A DNA stretch of 64,000 bases from JAOAPY01 sp041492185 (GTDB taxonomy: Bacteria > Acidobacteriota > Blastocatellia > Pyrinomonadales > Pyrinomonadaceae). Position 1 is the first letter of the stretch. Every line of letters starts with the position of its first letter. Shown here one piece after another: positions 8,686 to 15,583 of this stretch. The notes under the pieces were generated by a model. That model did no database searches and was not told the DNA's origin. It worked only from the letters and a program-made list of their open reading frames with translations. The translations under genes and the position numbers were made by a program. Where the stretch lies: assembly GCA_041492185.1 (NCBI GenBank), contig JBGPWL010000011.1, positions 11,664-75,663 of the forward strand, written 5' to 3'.

Positions 8686-9126
8686 TTGCTTAAGTCTCCC
8701 GAGATTCTGGTGCCTGTCGATTTTTCTCCCTGCTCGGTCAATGCCTTGCGAGTGGCCATCGGCATGGCGGCTCCTGACGGCGACCTCACGCTGCTGCACG
8801 CGATCGACGAACAGTTTGTCAGCGACGCAGTTGCGGCTGCGCTGGGAACGGCGGAAGAAATCCGCTCGCGATTGCGCGATCAAGCGGAAGCGAACTTCAA
8901 CAATATCCTTGAAGGTCTCGAAACAGAGCAAGTCAATATCGAGCGCATGATCGTCGTCGGCGCTCCGTTTCTTGAGATTCTCAAAATCGCGCGCGACCTT
9001 GATCTGCCGATGATCGTAATGGGCGTGAAAGGACGCTCGACCCCGCCGGAAGAAGTTTTGTTTGGTTCGACCGCGGAAAAAGTTCTGCGCGGCTCGCGCG
9101 TGCCCGTGCTGGTCGTCCCCTACTAA
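8686..9126 (+). CDS. Universal stress protein (UspA family)
   Basis: About 146 residues with a TTG start chosen from the ribosome-binding site position. The N-terminal strand (EILVPVDFSPCS) and the C-terminal nucleotide motif G-x2-G-x10-G-S (GVKGRS...FGS), followed by VLRGSRVPVLVV, are those of ATP-binding UspA proteins; the spacing is one residue longer than the usual x9. It is a cytoplasmic stress-related protein. It sits between the M28 peptidase and the dehydrogenase gene with almost no gaps and could be co-transcribed with both. Confidence 0.9.
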   Translation: MLKSPEILVPVDFSPCSVNALRVAIGMAAPDGDLTLLHAIDEQFVSDAVAAALGTAEEIRSRLRDQAEANFNNILEGLETEQVNIERMIVVGAPFLEILKIARDLDLPMIVMGVKGRSTPPEEVLFGSTAEKVLRGSRVPVLVVPY

Positions 9127-9128
9127 AA

Positions 9129-10178
9129 ATGAAACGCATCGCAGTCATTCCCGGAGATGGCATCGGCCCCGAAGTTGTGCGCGAGGCCGTGGGCGTACTC
9201 GAACGCTTGCAGGAGACGCACGGCGTCGAGCTGCAACTGACTCATTTCGATTGGGGCACGGAAAAATTTCTGCGCGAAGGCATCACGCTGCCGCCTGACG
9301 CGCTGGAAATGTTGACCAACGATTTCGACGCGATCCTCGCCGGCGCGTTTGGCGACCCGCGAGACACTGCTAACAGGACTGCTGAAGACATTTTACTCGG
9401 CCTGCGACGCGGACTCGATCTCTACATCAATCTGCGTCCGGTGCGGTTGCTCGATGCGCGGCTGACTCCTTTGCGCGATCGCTCGGTCGAAGATATCGAC
9501 TTCGTCGTCTTTCGCGAGAATACCGAAGGCGCATATTGCGGGGCGGGCGGCTTTTTGAAGAAAGGCACGCCGGATGAGATCGCCATCCAGGAAGAACTCA
9601 ACACCCGCCGCGGCGTCGAGAGGATTATCGTCGCGGCGTTTGAATATGCCTGCTCGCATTCCCGCAAACGCGTGACCATGGCTGACAAGTCGAACGTGCA
9701 ACGGTTTGGCGGCGATCTATGGCAACGAGTTTTCAAGGAAGTGGCCGCGCGCTATTCCGACATCGAAGCGAATCATCAGTACGTCGATGCGATGGCGTTG
9801 TTCATGGTGCAGGATCCGGCGCAATACGATTGCGTCGTCACTAACAATTTGTTTGGCGACATACTTACCGATCTCGGCGCGGCGATTGTGGGCGGACTGG
9901 GCTTGGCGGCATCGGGCAACATTCACCCCGGAAAAGTTTCGCTGTTCGAACCCGTGCATGGCAGCGCGCCGCCACTCGCGGGGAAGGGAATCGCCAATCC
10001 AGTAGGAGCTATTCTGACCGCGGCGATGATGTTGGATTACCTCGATCACAAGACTGCGAGCGCCACGATCGAAAGAGCGGTCCGCGAGAGTATTGCAAAC
10101 GGTGAGACGACGCGCGATCTTGGAGGTAGTCTTTCTACTGAAGCCGCAGGCGCCGCCATTTGTCGACGGCTCGGATGA
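9129..10178 (+). CDS. Isocitrate/isopropylmalate dehydrogenase family protein
   Basis: A 349-residue NAD(P)-dependent decarboxylating dehydrogenase. Family marks include the N-terminal IPGDGIGPE, the substrate Arg cluster in LLGLRRGLDLYINLRPVR, the RENTEGAYCG segment with its Tyr, the metal-site region NLFGDILTDLGA, and the nucleotide loop HGSAPPLAGKGIANP. The length fits 3-isopropylmalate dehydrogenase (LeuB). The RENTEGAYCGAGG stretch also recalls tartrate/D-malate dehydrogenases. No other leucine-pathway gene is adjacent, so I give no symbol. It starts 2 bases after the UspA stop. Confidence 0.85.
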   Translation: MKRIAVIPGDGIGPEVVREAVGVLERLQETHGVELQLTHFDWGTEKFLREGITLPPDALEMLTNDFDAILAGAFGDPRDTANRTAEDILLGLRRGLDLYINLRPVRLLDARLTPLRDRSVEDIDFVVFRENTEGAYCGAGGFLKKGTPDEIAIQEELNTRRGVERIIVAAFEYACSHSRKRVTMADKSNVQRFGGDLWQRVFKEVAARYSDIEANHQYVDAMALFMVQDPAQYDCVVTNNLFGDILTDLGAAIVGGLGLAASGNIHPGKVSLFEPVHGSAPPLAGKGIANPVGAILTAAMMLDYLDHKTASATIERAVRESIANGETTRDLGGSLSTEAAGAAICRRLG

Positions 10179-10180
10179 TT

Positions 10181-10265
10181 GTCCGACAAACGTCAGTTTG
10201 TCGATGGAGCTTCAAGAACGTTCCGCATCAGTGGTCACTAGATCGACAAACTGAAGTTTGTCGGA
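10181..10265. repeat. GTCCGACAAAC inverted repeat, copy 1
   Basis: The arms at 10181-10204 and 10242-10265 are inverted copies with one mismatch. Each arm is itself nearly palindromic (CGACAAAC against GTTTGTCG). The element fills the gap between the dehydrogenase and cinA. A related single unit lies at 42165-42190. Confidence 0.85.
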
Positions 10266-10271
10266 CATAAC

Positions 10272-11507
10272 ATGCTCTCAGCCGAAATCATTGCCATTGG
10301 TTCGGAGTTGCTCGCTCCGGATCGCACAGACACCAACAGTCTCTGGCTCACCGAGAAACTCAACAGCATCGGCATTGAAGTCAAACTAAAGACAATCGTC
10401 GGCGACGACGACGCGCGACTCGAAGAGACGATCAAGGACGCCGTGAAGCGTTCGCGCGTTGTGATCACGACGGGCGGACTCGGTCCAACCGAAGACGACA
10501 TCACGCGCAAGGTGGCGGCGCGCGCGCTTGGTCGCCGGCTGTTGCTCGATGAAGACGTGCTTGCCTGGATTCGTGGCCGCTTTGAAAGTTTTGGACGCAC
10601 AATGCCCGAACGGAATTCGCGTCAGGCGATGGTGATTGACGGCGCGGAAGTCCTCGATAACCCCAACGGAACCGCGCCCGGACTCTTCATTGAACACGAA
10701 GAAACGTCGGTGGCGTTGTTGCCCGGACCGCCGCGCGAGATGCGTCCGATGTTTGAAAACTTCGTGAGGCCGCGCCTGACCGAAAAGGCTGGGAACCTGC
10801 GAGTCGTGCGGCGCCTGCTGCGCGTCGCGGGCATGGGCGAGTCGGCAGTTGATGAATTGATCGCGCCGGTCTATTTGAAATACGACAATCCGCAAACCAC
10901 GATTCTTTTCAATCAGAGCGAGATCGAATTGCAACTGACAGCGCAAGCAAGAACGGAAGCCGAAGCGGAAAATTTGCTCGACCGTTTATCAGAACAGCTT
11001 GAAGAAAAGCTCGGCCACGCGATCTTTGCATTTCGCGGCGAGACGATGGAGCAAGTCATCGGTCTGAAGTTGGCCGTCGGTGGTTTTACAGTTGCGGTGG
11101 CCGAGAGCTGTACCGGCGGCTTGATCGCCCAGCGACTGACGGACGTGCCCGGGGCGTCGAAATATTTCATCGAGGGCGTTGTTGCCTATTCAAATGACGC
11201 AAAGACGCGGACGCTCGGCGTCGAGCCCGTTCTATTGTTGGAACATGGCGCCGTCAGCGCACCGGTTGCCGAAGCGATGGCCGAAGGCGTGCGCCGGCGC
11301 GCGAACACTGATTTTGGTCTTTCCGTTACCGGCATCGCGGGGCCGGACGGCGGCACTGAAGAGAAACCCGTCGGTCTCGTTTACATCGCACTCGCGGACG
11401 ACGCGCACACCGAACATCGCAAAGTCAAAATTCCCGGCGATCGTAATTTGATTCGTTGGCGCGCCTCACAAGCGGCGCTCGATCTGCTGCGAAGAAGGTT
11501 GATCTGA
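10272..11507 (+). CDS. cinA: CinA-like protein (nicotinamide-nucleotide amidase)
   Basis: A 411-residue protein of full CinA length. Residues 1-170 are the MoCF/COG1058 domain (AEIIAIGSELL at the start, VVITTGGLGPTEDDITR). Residues from about 255 form the CinA C-terminal amidase domain, with the hallmark AESCTGGLIAQRLTDVPG and later SVTGIAGPDGG...GLVYIA. In characterised bacteria the C-terminal domain deamidates NMN and the N-terminal domain is a pyrophosphatase, together recycling pyridine nucleotides. Cytoplasmic. It stands alone after a palindromic repeat. Confidence 0.95.
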   Translation: MLSAEIIAIGSELLAPDRTDTNSLWLTEKLNSIGIEVKLKTIVGDDDARLEETIKDAVKRSRVVITTGGLGPTEDDITRKVAARALGRRLLLDEDVLAWIRGRFESFGRTMPERNSRQAMVIDGAEVLDNPNGTAPGLFIEHEETSVALLPGPPREMRPMFENFVRPRLTEKAGNLRVVRRLLRVAGMGESAVDELIAPVYLKYDNPQTTILFNQSEIELQLTAQARTEAEAENLLDRLSEQLEEKLGHAIFAFRGETMEQVIGLKLAVGGFTVAVAESCTGGLIAQRLTDVPGASKYFIEGVVAYSNDAKTRTLGVEPVLLLEHGAVSAPVAEAMAEGVRRRANTDFGLSVTGIAGPDGGTEEKPVGLVYIALADDAHTEHRKVKIPGDRNLIRWRASQAALDLLRRRLI

Positions 11508-11535
11508 ACCAAGCGTCTGGCACCAGAAGGTTAAT

Positions 11536-12270
11536 ATGAACGAATATCGTGGCGGGAAGATCGACCTCAGCGGGAACAAACCGCGAGGCCTGCCGTTTCT
11601 GAATCCGTTGTACGGACTGCCGCCGTATCAATACACCGGCGACGTTGTTTTGATGATCGTCTACGAGGCCGAAGCGGGAGCGATTCGCGAAGTGTTGCCG
11701 CGCGAACTCGAGCCACTGCCGGGCAACACTGTAGCGATGTGCTTTTTTCTTTGCCCCGACGTTACAGGAATGGGCGCGCACAACTTCACGATGCCGTGCA
11801 TTCCGGTGCGGTATGGTGATTATGCGGGTCAGTTCATTCCCTACTTGTACACGAGCACAGACGCGAGCCTCGCGTGCTATCGAGAGATTCAGGGATGGCC
11901 GGCTGTCTTGGGAGAAACTGAAATCGTAGAAAACGACGGCAAGGTGCAGGCGCGGGTGGTGCGCAACGGCCGCGAGATCATCAATGCGACTGCGCAAGTC
12001 GGCGGAGAGATAATTACCTCGCTCGACTTTCTGCCGGTCATTCTTTACAAAGAAATTCCGAGCTTCGATGGCCAGTCGTGTGATGCGGCTTACTTCGTGG
12101 CCTCAACCTCACGACTTACCAATCTCAAGTTCCAGGCCGGCAGTGGAGAACTGAGCTTTCCCGATACAGGAGACGATCCAATAGCGCGCCTCGCGCCCGT
12201 CAAGATCACCAGCGCGCTCTACGGCACATTGGACGACTTCTATCCTGAAAGTATCAGAGTGCTGACCTGA
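11536..12270 (+). CDS. Acetoacetate-decarboxylase-fold protein lacking the catalytic Lys
   Basis: A 244-residue protein of acetoacetate decarboxylase size with AGAAGG before the ATG. Family segments include the N-terminal strand region (VVLMIVYEAEAGAIREVLP) and the active-site stretch CYREIQGWPAVLGE. In true acetoacetate decarboxylase this stretch carries two Lys, one forming the Schiff base; here the equivalent positions read Ala-Val. Decarboxylation by that mechanism is therefore unlikely. Members without the lysine occur in polyketide or secondary-metabolism settings with other reactions. Function is unknown, and no pathway neighbours help. Confidence 0.75.
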   Translation: MNEYRGGKIDLSGNKPRGLPFLNPLYGLPPYQYTGDVVLMIVYEAEAGAIREVLPRELEPLPGNTVAMCFFLCPDVTGMGAHNFTMPCIPVRYGDYAGQFIPYLYTSTDASLACYREIQGWPAVLGETEIVENDGKVQARVVRNGREIINATAQVGGEIITSLDFLPVILYKEIPSFDGQSCDAAYFVASTSRLTNLKFQAGSGELSFPDTGDDPIARLAPVKITSALYGTLDDFYPESIRVLT

Positions 12271-12294
12271 AGTAGAATCTACTGCGACAACAGA

Positions 12295-12675
12295 TCAGAA
12301 AGTGCAATTGTAAGACTTCATCGCAGTGCGCTGCTGCTCGATCATCATCTTGCAAGCCTGGGCTAACCCTGCTTTGCCTTGTGGCGTCGCTGCGGCCTTG
12401 CGCCATTCGTCTCGCCAGTTCGTCAGCATCGCTTTGTATTGGGCCTTCGCTGCCTCGGGGACGTTCTTTGAGACACAGGCGTCGTAGGCGGCGATGAATT
12501 CGTCGCATTCGGCCACGCCGACTTTTTCTCCGCTAGCCGCGGCCGGGCTGCTCGATGCGCCGGCTGGCTTGTCGCCCGCCATTGAATTGTTGTTATTAGT
12601 GGTCGCAGATTTGTAACATCCGACCAACAAGAGAGCGCCTACGGCGCACAGCATGATGAAAAATGTTTTTAGCAT
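12295..12675 (-). CDS. Small lipoprotein with paired cysteines
   Basis: 126 residues from the ATG at 12675, with AAGGAGG at 12682-12688 upstream. The signal sequence ends in a lipobox-like LLVGC, so it is probably a lipoprotein. An Asn/Ala/Ser-rich linker leads to a compact helical domain with four Cys: C-x9-C (CDEFIAAYDACV) and C-x15-C near the end (ACKMM to NCTF). Two helical hairpins joined by two disulfides are likely. No known enzyme motif. Convergent with the preceding decarboxylase-like gene. Confidence 0.75.
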   Translation of the reverse strand: MLKTFFIMLCAVGALLLVGCYKSATTNNNNSMAGDKPAGASSSPAAASGEKVGVAECDEFIAAYDACVSKNVPEAAKAQYKAMLTNWRDEWRKAAATPQGKAGLAQACKMMIEQQRTAMKSYNCTF

Positions 12676-12828
12676 TTCGAACCTCCTTAAGGCCTGACGG
12701 ATCAAACGATCCGAACCAACTGAAGCTAAGGATTGAAAAGCGCCGCAATAATACACGAGAATAATCACACTTGCAGCAACTGAGCAGCGCCCGATTCTCG
12801 GTACGCGAAAAGTTGGATTCAACTGATC

Positions 12829-13407
12829 ATGGAAACTCTCAGTGAGAAAATCAAAAGAGTCCTGCAGGAAGAGGTCGATATTGTTCCCTACAATCCCGCC
12901 TGGCCGCGGATGTTTGAAGAAGAAAGGAGTCATCTGCTTGCGACGCTGCCACCTGAGTTAATCAAACGCGTCGAACATTTTGGCAGCACGGCGATACCTG
13001 GCCTCGCGGCAAAACCGATCGTAGATATTTTAGTGGAAGTCACATCGCTGGAAGAAACAAAACGGAGGATCGCGCCCATACTGGAGGCGCAAGGGTACGA
13101 TTATTTTTGGCGGCCAACGCATGGCGACGACGGTCCGCCATTCTATGCCTGGTTCATCAAACGCGATTCCGCGGGCGTCCGCACGCATCACATTCACATG
13201 GTCGAGAGTGATTTTGAGCATTGGGACCGATTGCTGTTTCGTGATTACTTGATCCAACGTCCGGAGATTGCGAAAGAATATGAAAACTTGAAGTTAGATC
13301 GCGCTCGCGACTATCCAAACGATCGAATCGCCTACACGAACGGGAAAACAGAATTCATTGTGCGCGTGACGCTGGCGGCGAAGAAATACTACGGCGGTAG
13401 GCAGTAG
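12829..13407 (+). CDS. GrpB/UPF0157 family nucleotidyltransferase-like protein
   Basis: A 192-residue protein. Typical marks are VDIVPYNPAWPRMFEEE near the N-terminus, VEHFGSTAIPGLAAKPIVDILV carrying the nucleotidyltransferase-like G-S and D-x-L motifs, HIHMVE, and FRDYLIQRPEIAKEYENLK. The family is sometimes found fused to dephospho-CoA kinases, but the activity of stand-alone members is not established. A GCAGTAGGCAG-type repeat begins right at its stop codon. Confidence 0.88.
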   Translation: METLSEKIKRVLQEEVDIVPYNPAWPRMFEEERSHLLATLPPELIKRVEHFGSTAIPGLAAKPIVDILVEVTSLEETKRRIAPILEAQGYDYFWRPTHGDDGPPFYAWFIKRDSAGVRTHHIHMVESDFEHWDRLLFRDYLIQRPEIAKEYENLKLDRARDYPNDRIAYTNGKTEFIVRVTLAAKKYYGGRQ

Positions 13408-13421
13408 GCAGGAGGCAGTGG
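13394..13421. repeat. GGCAGTAGGCAG short repeats
   Basis: Tandem GGCAGTA/GGCAGGA units overlap the end of the GrpB gene and run into the gap before the transposase element. They are related to the units inside the dienelactone hydrolase gene at about 14250-14284. Confidence 0.6.
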
Positions 13422-13592
13422 TCCTACGATCTCAGGTCTGAGTTGTATCCATTCAACGAACCTGCGAAGCAGGCGGAAGAAGGTAGCCAGGTGCAAGCGG
13501 CCCTGGCCGCGCAGCGCCTGGAAGAGATATTCTCACGTGCACACCGCGCCCTGAAGGGGTGCGGAGAACTCCGACTCAAGGAGAATCAACTC

Positions 13593-14039
13593 ATGCCGTC
13601 AACTCATCTTAGTCTTCACTATCATCTCGTGTTCAGTACGAAGGATCGATTACCAACGATCACAAAAGACTGCCGCGATAATCTTCACGCGTATTTGGGT
13701 GGCATCACACGCGAGCTGAAAGGTGTGCCGCTCGCAATCGGTGGCGTTGAGGATCATGTTCATCTGCTCGTCGGTTTGCGCGCTACTCACCGATTGGATT
13801 ATGTGCTGCGCGATGTCAAATCAGGTTCGTCGTTGTGGGCCCATGACACGGCGGGCAGGCGCAAGTTTGATTGGCAGCCTGGCTATGCGGGAGTAACAGT
13901 CAGTCCATCCCAACTCGAAAGAGTGAAGCGGTACATCCTAAATCAAGAAAAGCATCATCAGCGGCAGAGTTTTCAGGAGGAGTATCTTGCCTTGTTGAAG
14001 CTGAGCGGGATCGAGTACGACGAGCGGTATGTTTGGTGA
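13593..14039 (+). CDS. REP-associated tyrosine transposase (Y1, IS200-like)
   Basis: 148 residues starting at the ATG at 13593, which has AAGGAG at 13578-13583. The frame continues upstream to 13443, but that part translates the flanking repeat and is excluded. The HUH motif is H55-V-H57 (GGVEDHVHLLVGL) and the catalytic Tyr is Y114 (RVKRYILNQEKHH). The N-terminal HYHLVFSTKDR is characteristic of the family. Such enzymes cut and rejoin single-stranded DNA at REP hairpins. All key residues are present, so it may be active. Confidence 0.9.
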   Translation: MPSTHLSLHYHLVFSTKDRLPTITKDCRDNLHAYLGGITRELKGVPLAIGGVEDHVHLLVGLRATHRLDYVLRDVKSGSSLWAHDTAGRRKFDWQPGYAGVTVSPSQLERVKRYILNQEKHHQRQSFQEEYLALLKLSGIEYDERYVW

Positions 14040-14085
14040 TCGTCTTCGCGCACTTTCAGCGCGCGCGAATCTAATCAACACCGAT

Positions 14086-14140
14086 CCAGGGGCTACGCGT
14101 CGTTGACGCTTGCCCCTGGCTACCTTCTGCCGCGCCTGCG
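14086..14140. repeat. REP-like hairpin right of the RAYT gene
   Basis: CCAGGGGC and GCCCCTGG form the stem of a hairpin at 14086-14119. The following bases to 14140 are the inverted match to the left flanking copy at 13469-13498. Confidence 0.8.
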
Positions 14141-14242
14141 GCGCTCGGCGCATCTGATCTCGATAAAGAACCTGCCCTGCAGACCTTGTCTGGTTTAGCT
14201 AGAAGAACTAAATTAGCTGCAAAATTTTCTTCGGAGGTCGAG

Positions 14243-15238
14243 ATGAATAGAACAGTCGGCAGTAAGCAGTGGGCAGTGGGCAGAAGCGTCATTCTTTTGT
14301 TGAGTCTGTTCCTGGTCCCGTTTTACGTTACCGCGCAGGACATGAGCAGCCATAACCACATGACCCCGAGTTCTCTAGAGAATCCTGAGCTGATGCAGGA
14401 TTGGGCGAAGCAGCGGCTGGCGAAATCGCCGCGACACCAGGAGTGGGTCAAGGTCAAGAACGGCAATCGAGAAGTCAACAGTTTCATCGTCTTTCCCGAA
14501 GTGAATAAGAAGGCGACCGCCGTGGTCGTCATTCACGAAAACATGGGATTGACTGATTGGGTGCAAAGCCTGGCCGATCAGTTAGCCGAAGCGGGTTACA
14601 TTGCCATCGCCCCCGATCTACTTTCAGGCATGGGACCGAACGGTGGTGGAACAAGTGCGATGCCCGACAGAAACGCTATCGGCCTGGCCTTCCGCGATCT
14701 GCCGCCCGATCAGATCACCGCTGATCTGAACGCGGTGGCGGATTACGTTTCGAAACTGCCCGCCGCTAACGGCAAAGTTGCCGTCGCTGGTTTCTGTTGG
14801 GGCGGCTCGCAAACTTTTCGCTTTGCGACGAATCGGCCAACCTTGAAAGCAGCGTTCGTATTTTATGGCTCGGCGCCGGTGACTGGGCCGCAGGGCAGTC
14901 AAGTAATTGATAAGGACGCGCTGGGCCGCATCAGTGCGCCCGTCTACGGTTTTTACGCCGGCAACGATATGCGCATTGACGCAACCGTGCCGCCGACTAC
15001 CGACGCGATGAAAGAATTGAAGAAGATGTATGAGCCCGTCACTTACGAAGGCGCGGGTCACGGCTTCATGCGCGATGGCGAAGCGCCTGAGCCAAAGCAG
15101 CCCGCTGCTACAGGCAATGCTGAAGCTGACAAAAAAGCGACTGAGAATTATCAAAGGAATCTCGAAATCCACAATGCCAACATCAAGCAGCGTCCGATCG
15201 CCTGGGCGCGATGGATGAAGATTCTCGCGAAGCTGTGA
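14243..15238 (+). CDS. Secreted dienelactone hydrolase family protein
   Basis: About 331 residues from the ATG at 14243, with GGAGG at 14233-14237. The N-terminus is a signal peptide (VILLLSLFLVPFYVTAQ) preceded by TVGSKQWAVGRS, which is a translation of GCAGTGGGCAGTGGGCAG-type repeat DNA. The alpha/beta-hydrolase triad is Cys185 in GFCWGG, an Asp in YAGNDMRID and a His in YEGAGHGFM. A Cys nucleophile is the dienelactone hydrolase hallmark. Residues 40-75 are an extra N-terminal segment. It acts in the periplasm or outside. The substrate cannot be told from sequence. Confidence 0.88.
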   Translation: MNRTVGSKQWAVGRSVILLLSLFLVPFYVTAQDMSSHNHMTPSSLENPELMQDWAKQRLAKSPRHQEWVKVKNGNREVNSFIVFPEVNKKATAVVVIHENMGLTDWVQSLADQLAEAGYIAIAPDLLSGMGPNGGGTSAMPDRNAIGLAFRDLPPDQITADLNAVADYVSKLPAANGKVAVAGFCWGGSQTFRFATNRPTLKAAFVFYGSAPVTGPQGSQVIDKDALGRISAPVYGFYAGNDMRIDATVPPTTDAMKELKKMYEPVTYEGAGHGFMRDGEAPEPKQPAATGNAEADKKATENYQRNLEIHNANIKQRPIAWARWMKILAKL

Positions 15239-15583
15239 GCGAGCAAAGGGCAAGGGCAAAGCCTGAACGATCCACGAAGTGACACCAAACAGGCGGCAGG
15301 CTTGGTGCTTCGGATGATTTCGCGGTTTCAAAGCTCCGTAGGAGCGCCATATTTATAGAACCCGAATCGGAGAACCCCGCTCAGCTCCGTAGGAGCGGCA
15401 TAGGGTCAGCGGATGTCGCTCCTAACGGAGCTTACCGACTCTTCCTGGCCGGCCGTTCTATAAATATGTTACTCCTACGGAGCTTAGGGCACACTTCACA
15501 AGTTGGTAAAGTTGGGTAGCGTTTCTTGACGAACTAAGCAGCAAACAGGAATGTGCCAAGCAAACTCACACGTGCATGCATTT
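15239..15583. other. Intergenic repeat-rich region
   Basis: There is no gene. The region holds a GATCCACGAAGT half-site (about 15269-15284) shared with a hairpin at 48121-48209, and a 150-base inverted repeat of the AGCTCCGTAGGAGC family. Confidence 0.6.
15331..15484. repeat. AGCTCCGTAGGAGC-family inverted repeat
   Basis: The left arm begins AGCTCCGTAGGAGCG and continues to TATTTATAGAAC; the right arm (15457-15484) is TTCTATAAATA...CTCCTACGGAGCT. Between them lie a second pair of the same unit, AGCTCCGTAGGAGCGGCAT and CGCTCCTAACGGAGCT. The nested inverted copies could fold into a cruciform or long stem. Confidence 0.85.

Larger units (their letters stand above)
13463..14140 (+). mobile_element. 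REP-associated transposase (RAYT) unit with flanking inverted repeats
   Basis: A single IS200/IS605-type transposase gene lies between two inverted copies of a REP-like sequence. The left copy (about 13469-13498) reads GCAGGCGG...GAAGGTAGCCAGG; the right copy (14113-14140) is its reverse complement with a few changes. Beside the right copy is a strong hairpin (14086-14119) with arms CCAGGGGC and GCCCCTGG. This is the layout of a RAYT and its cognate REP/REPIN sequences rather than of a classical IS with an accessory gene. Confidence 0.75.

Noticed and set aside
13443..13592. A longer N-terminus for the Y1 transposase
   Set aside because: The upstream part translates the flanking REP-like repeat; AAGGAG sits before the ATG at 13593.
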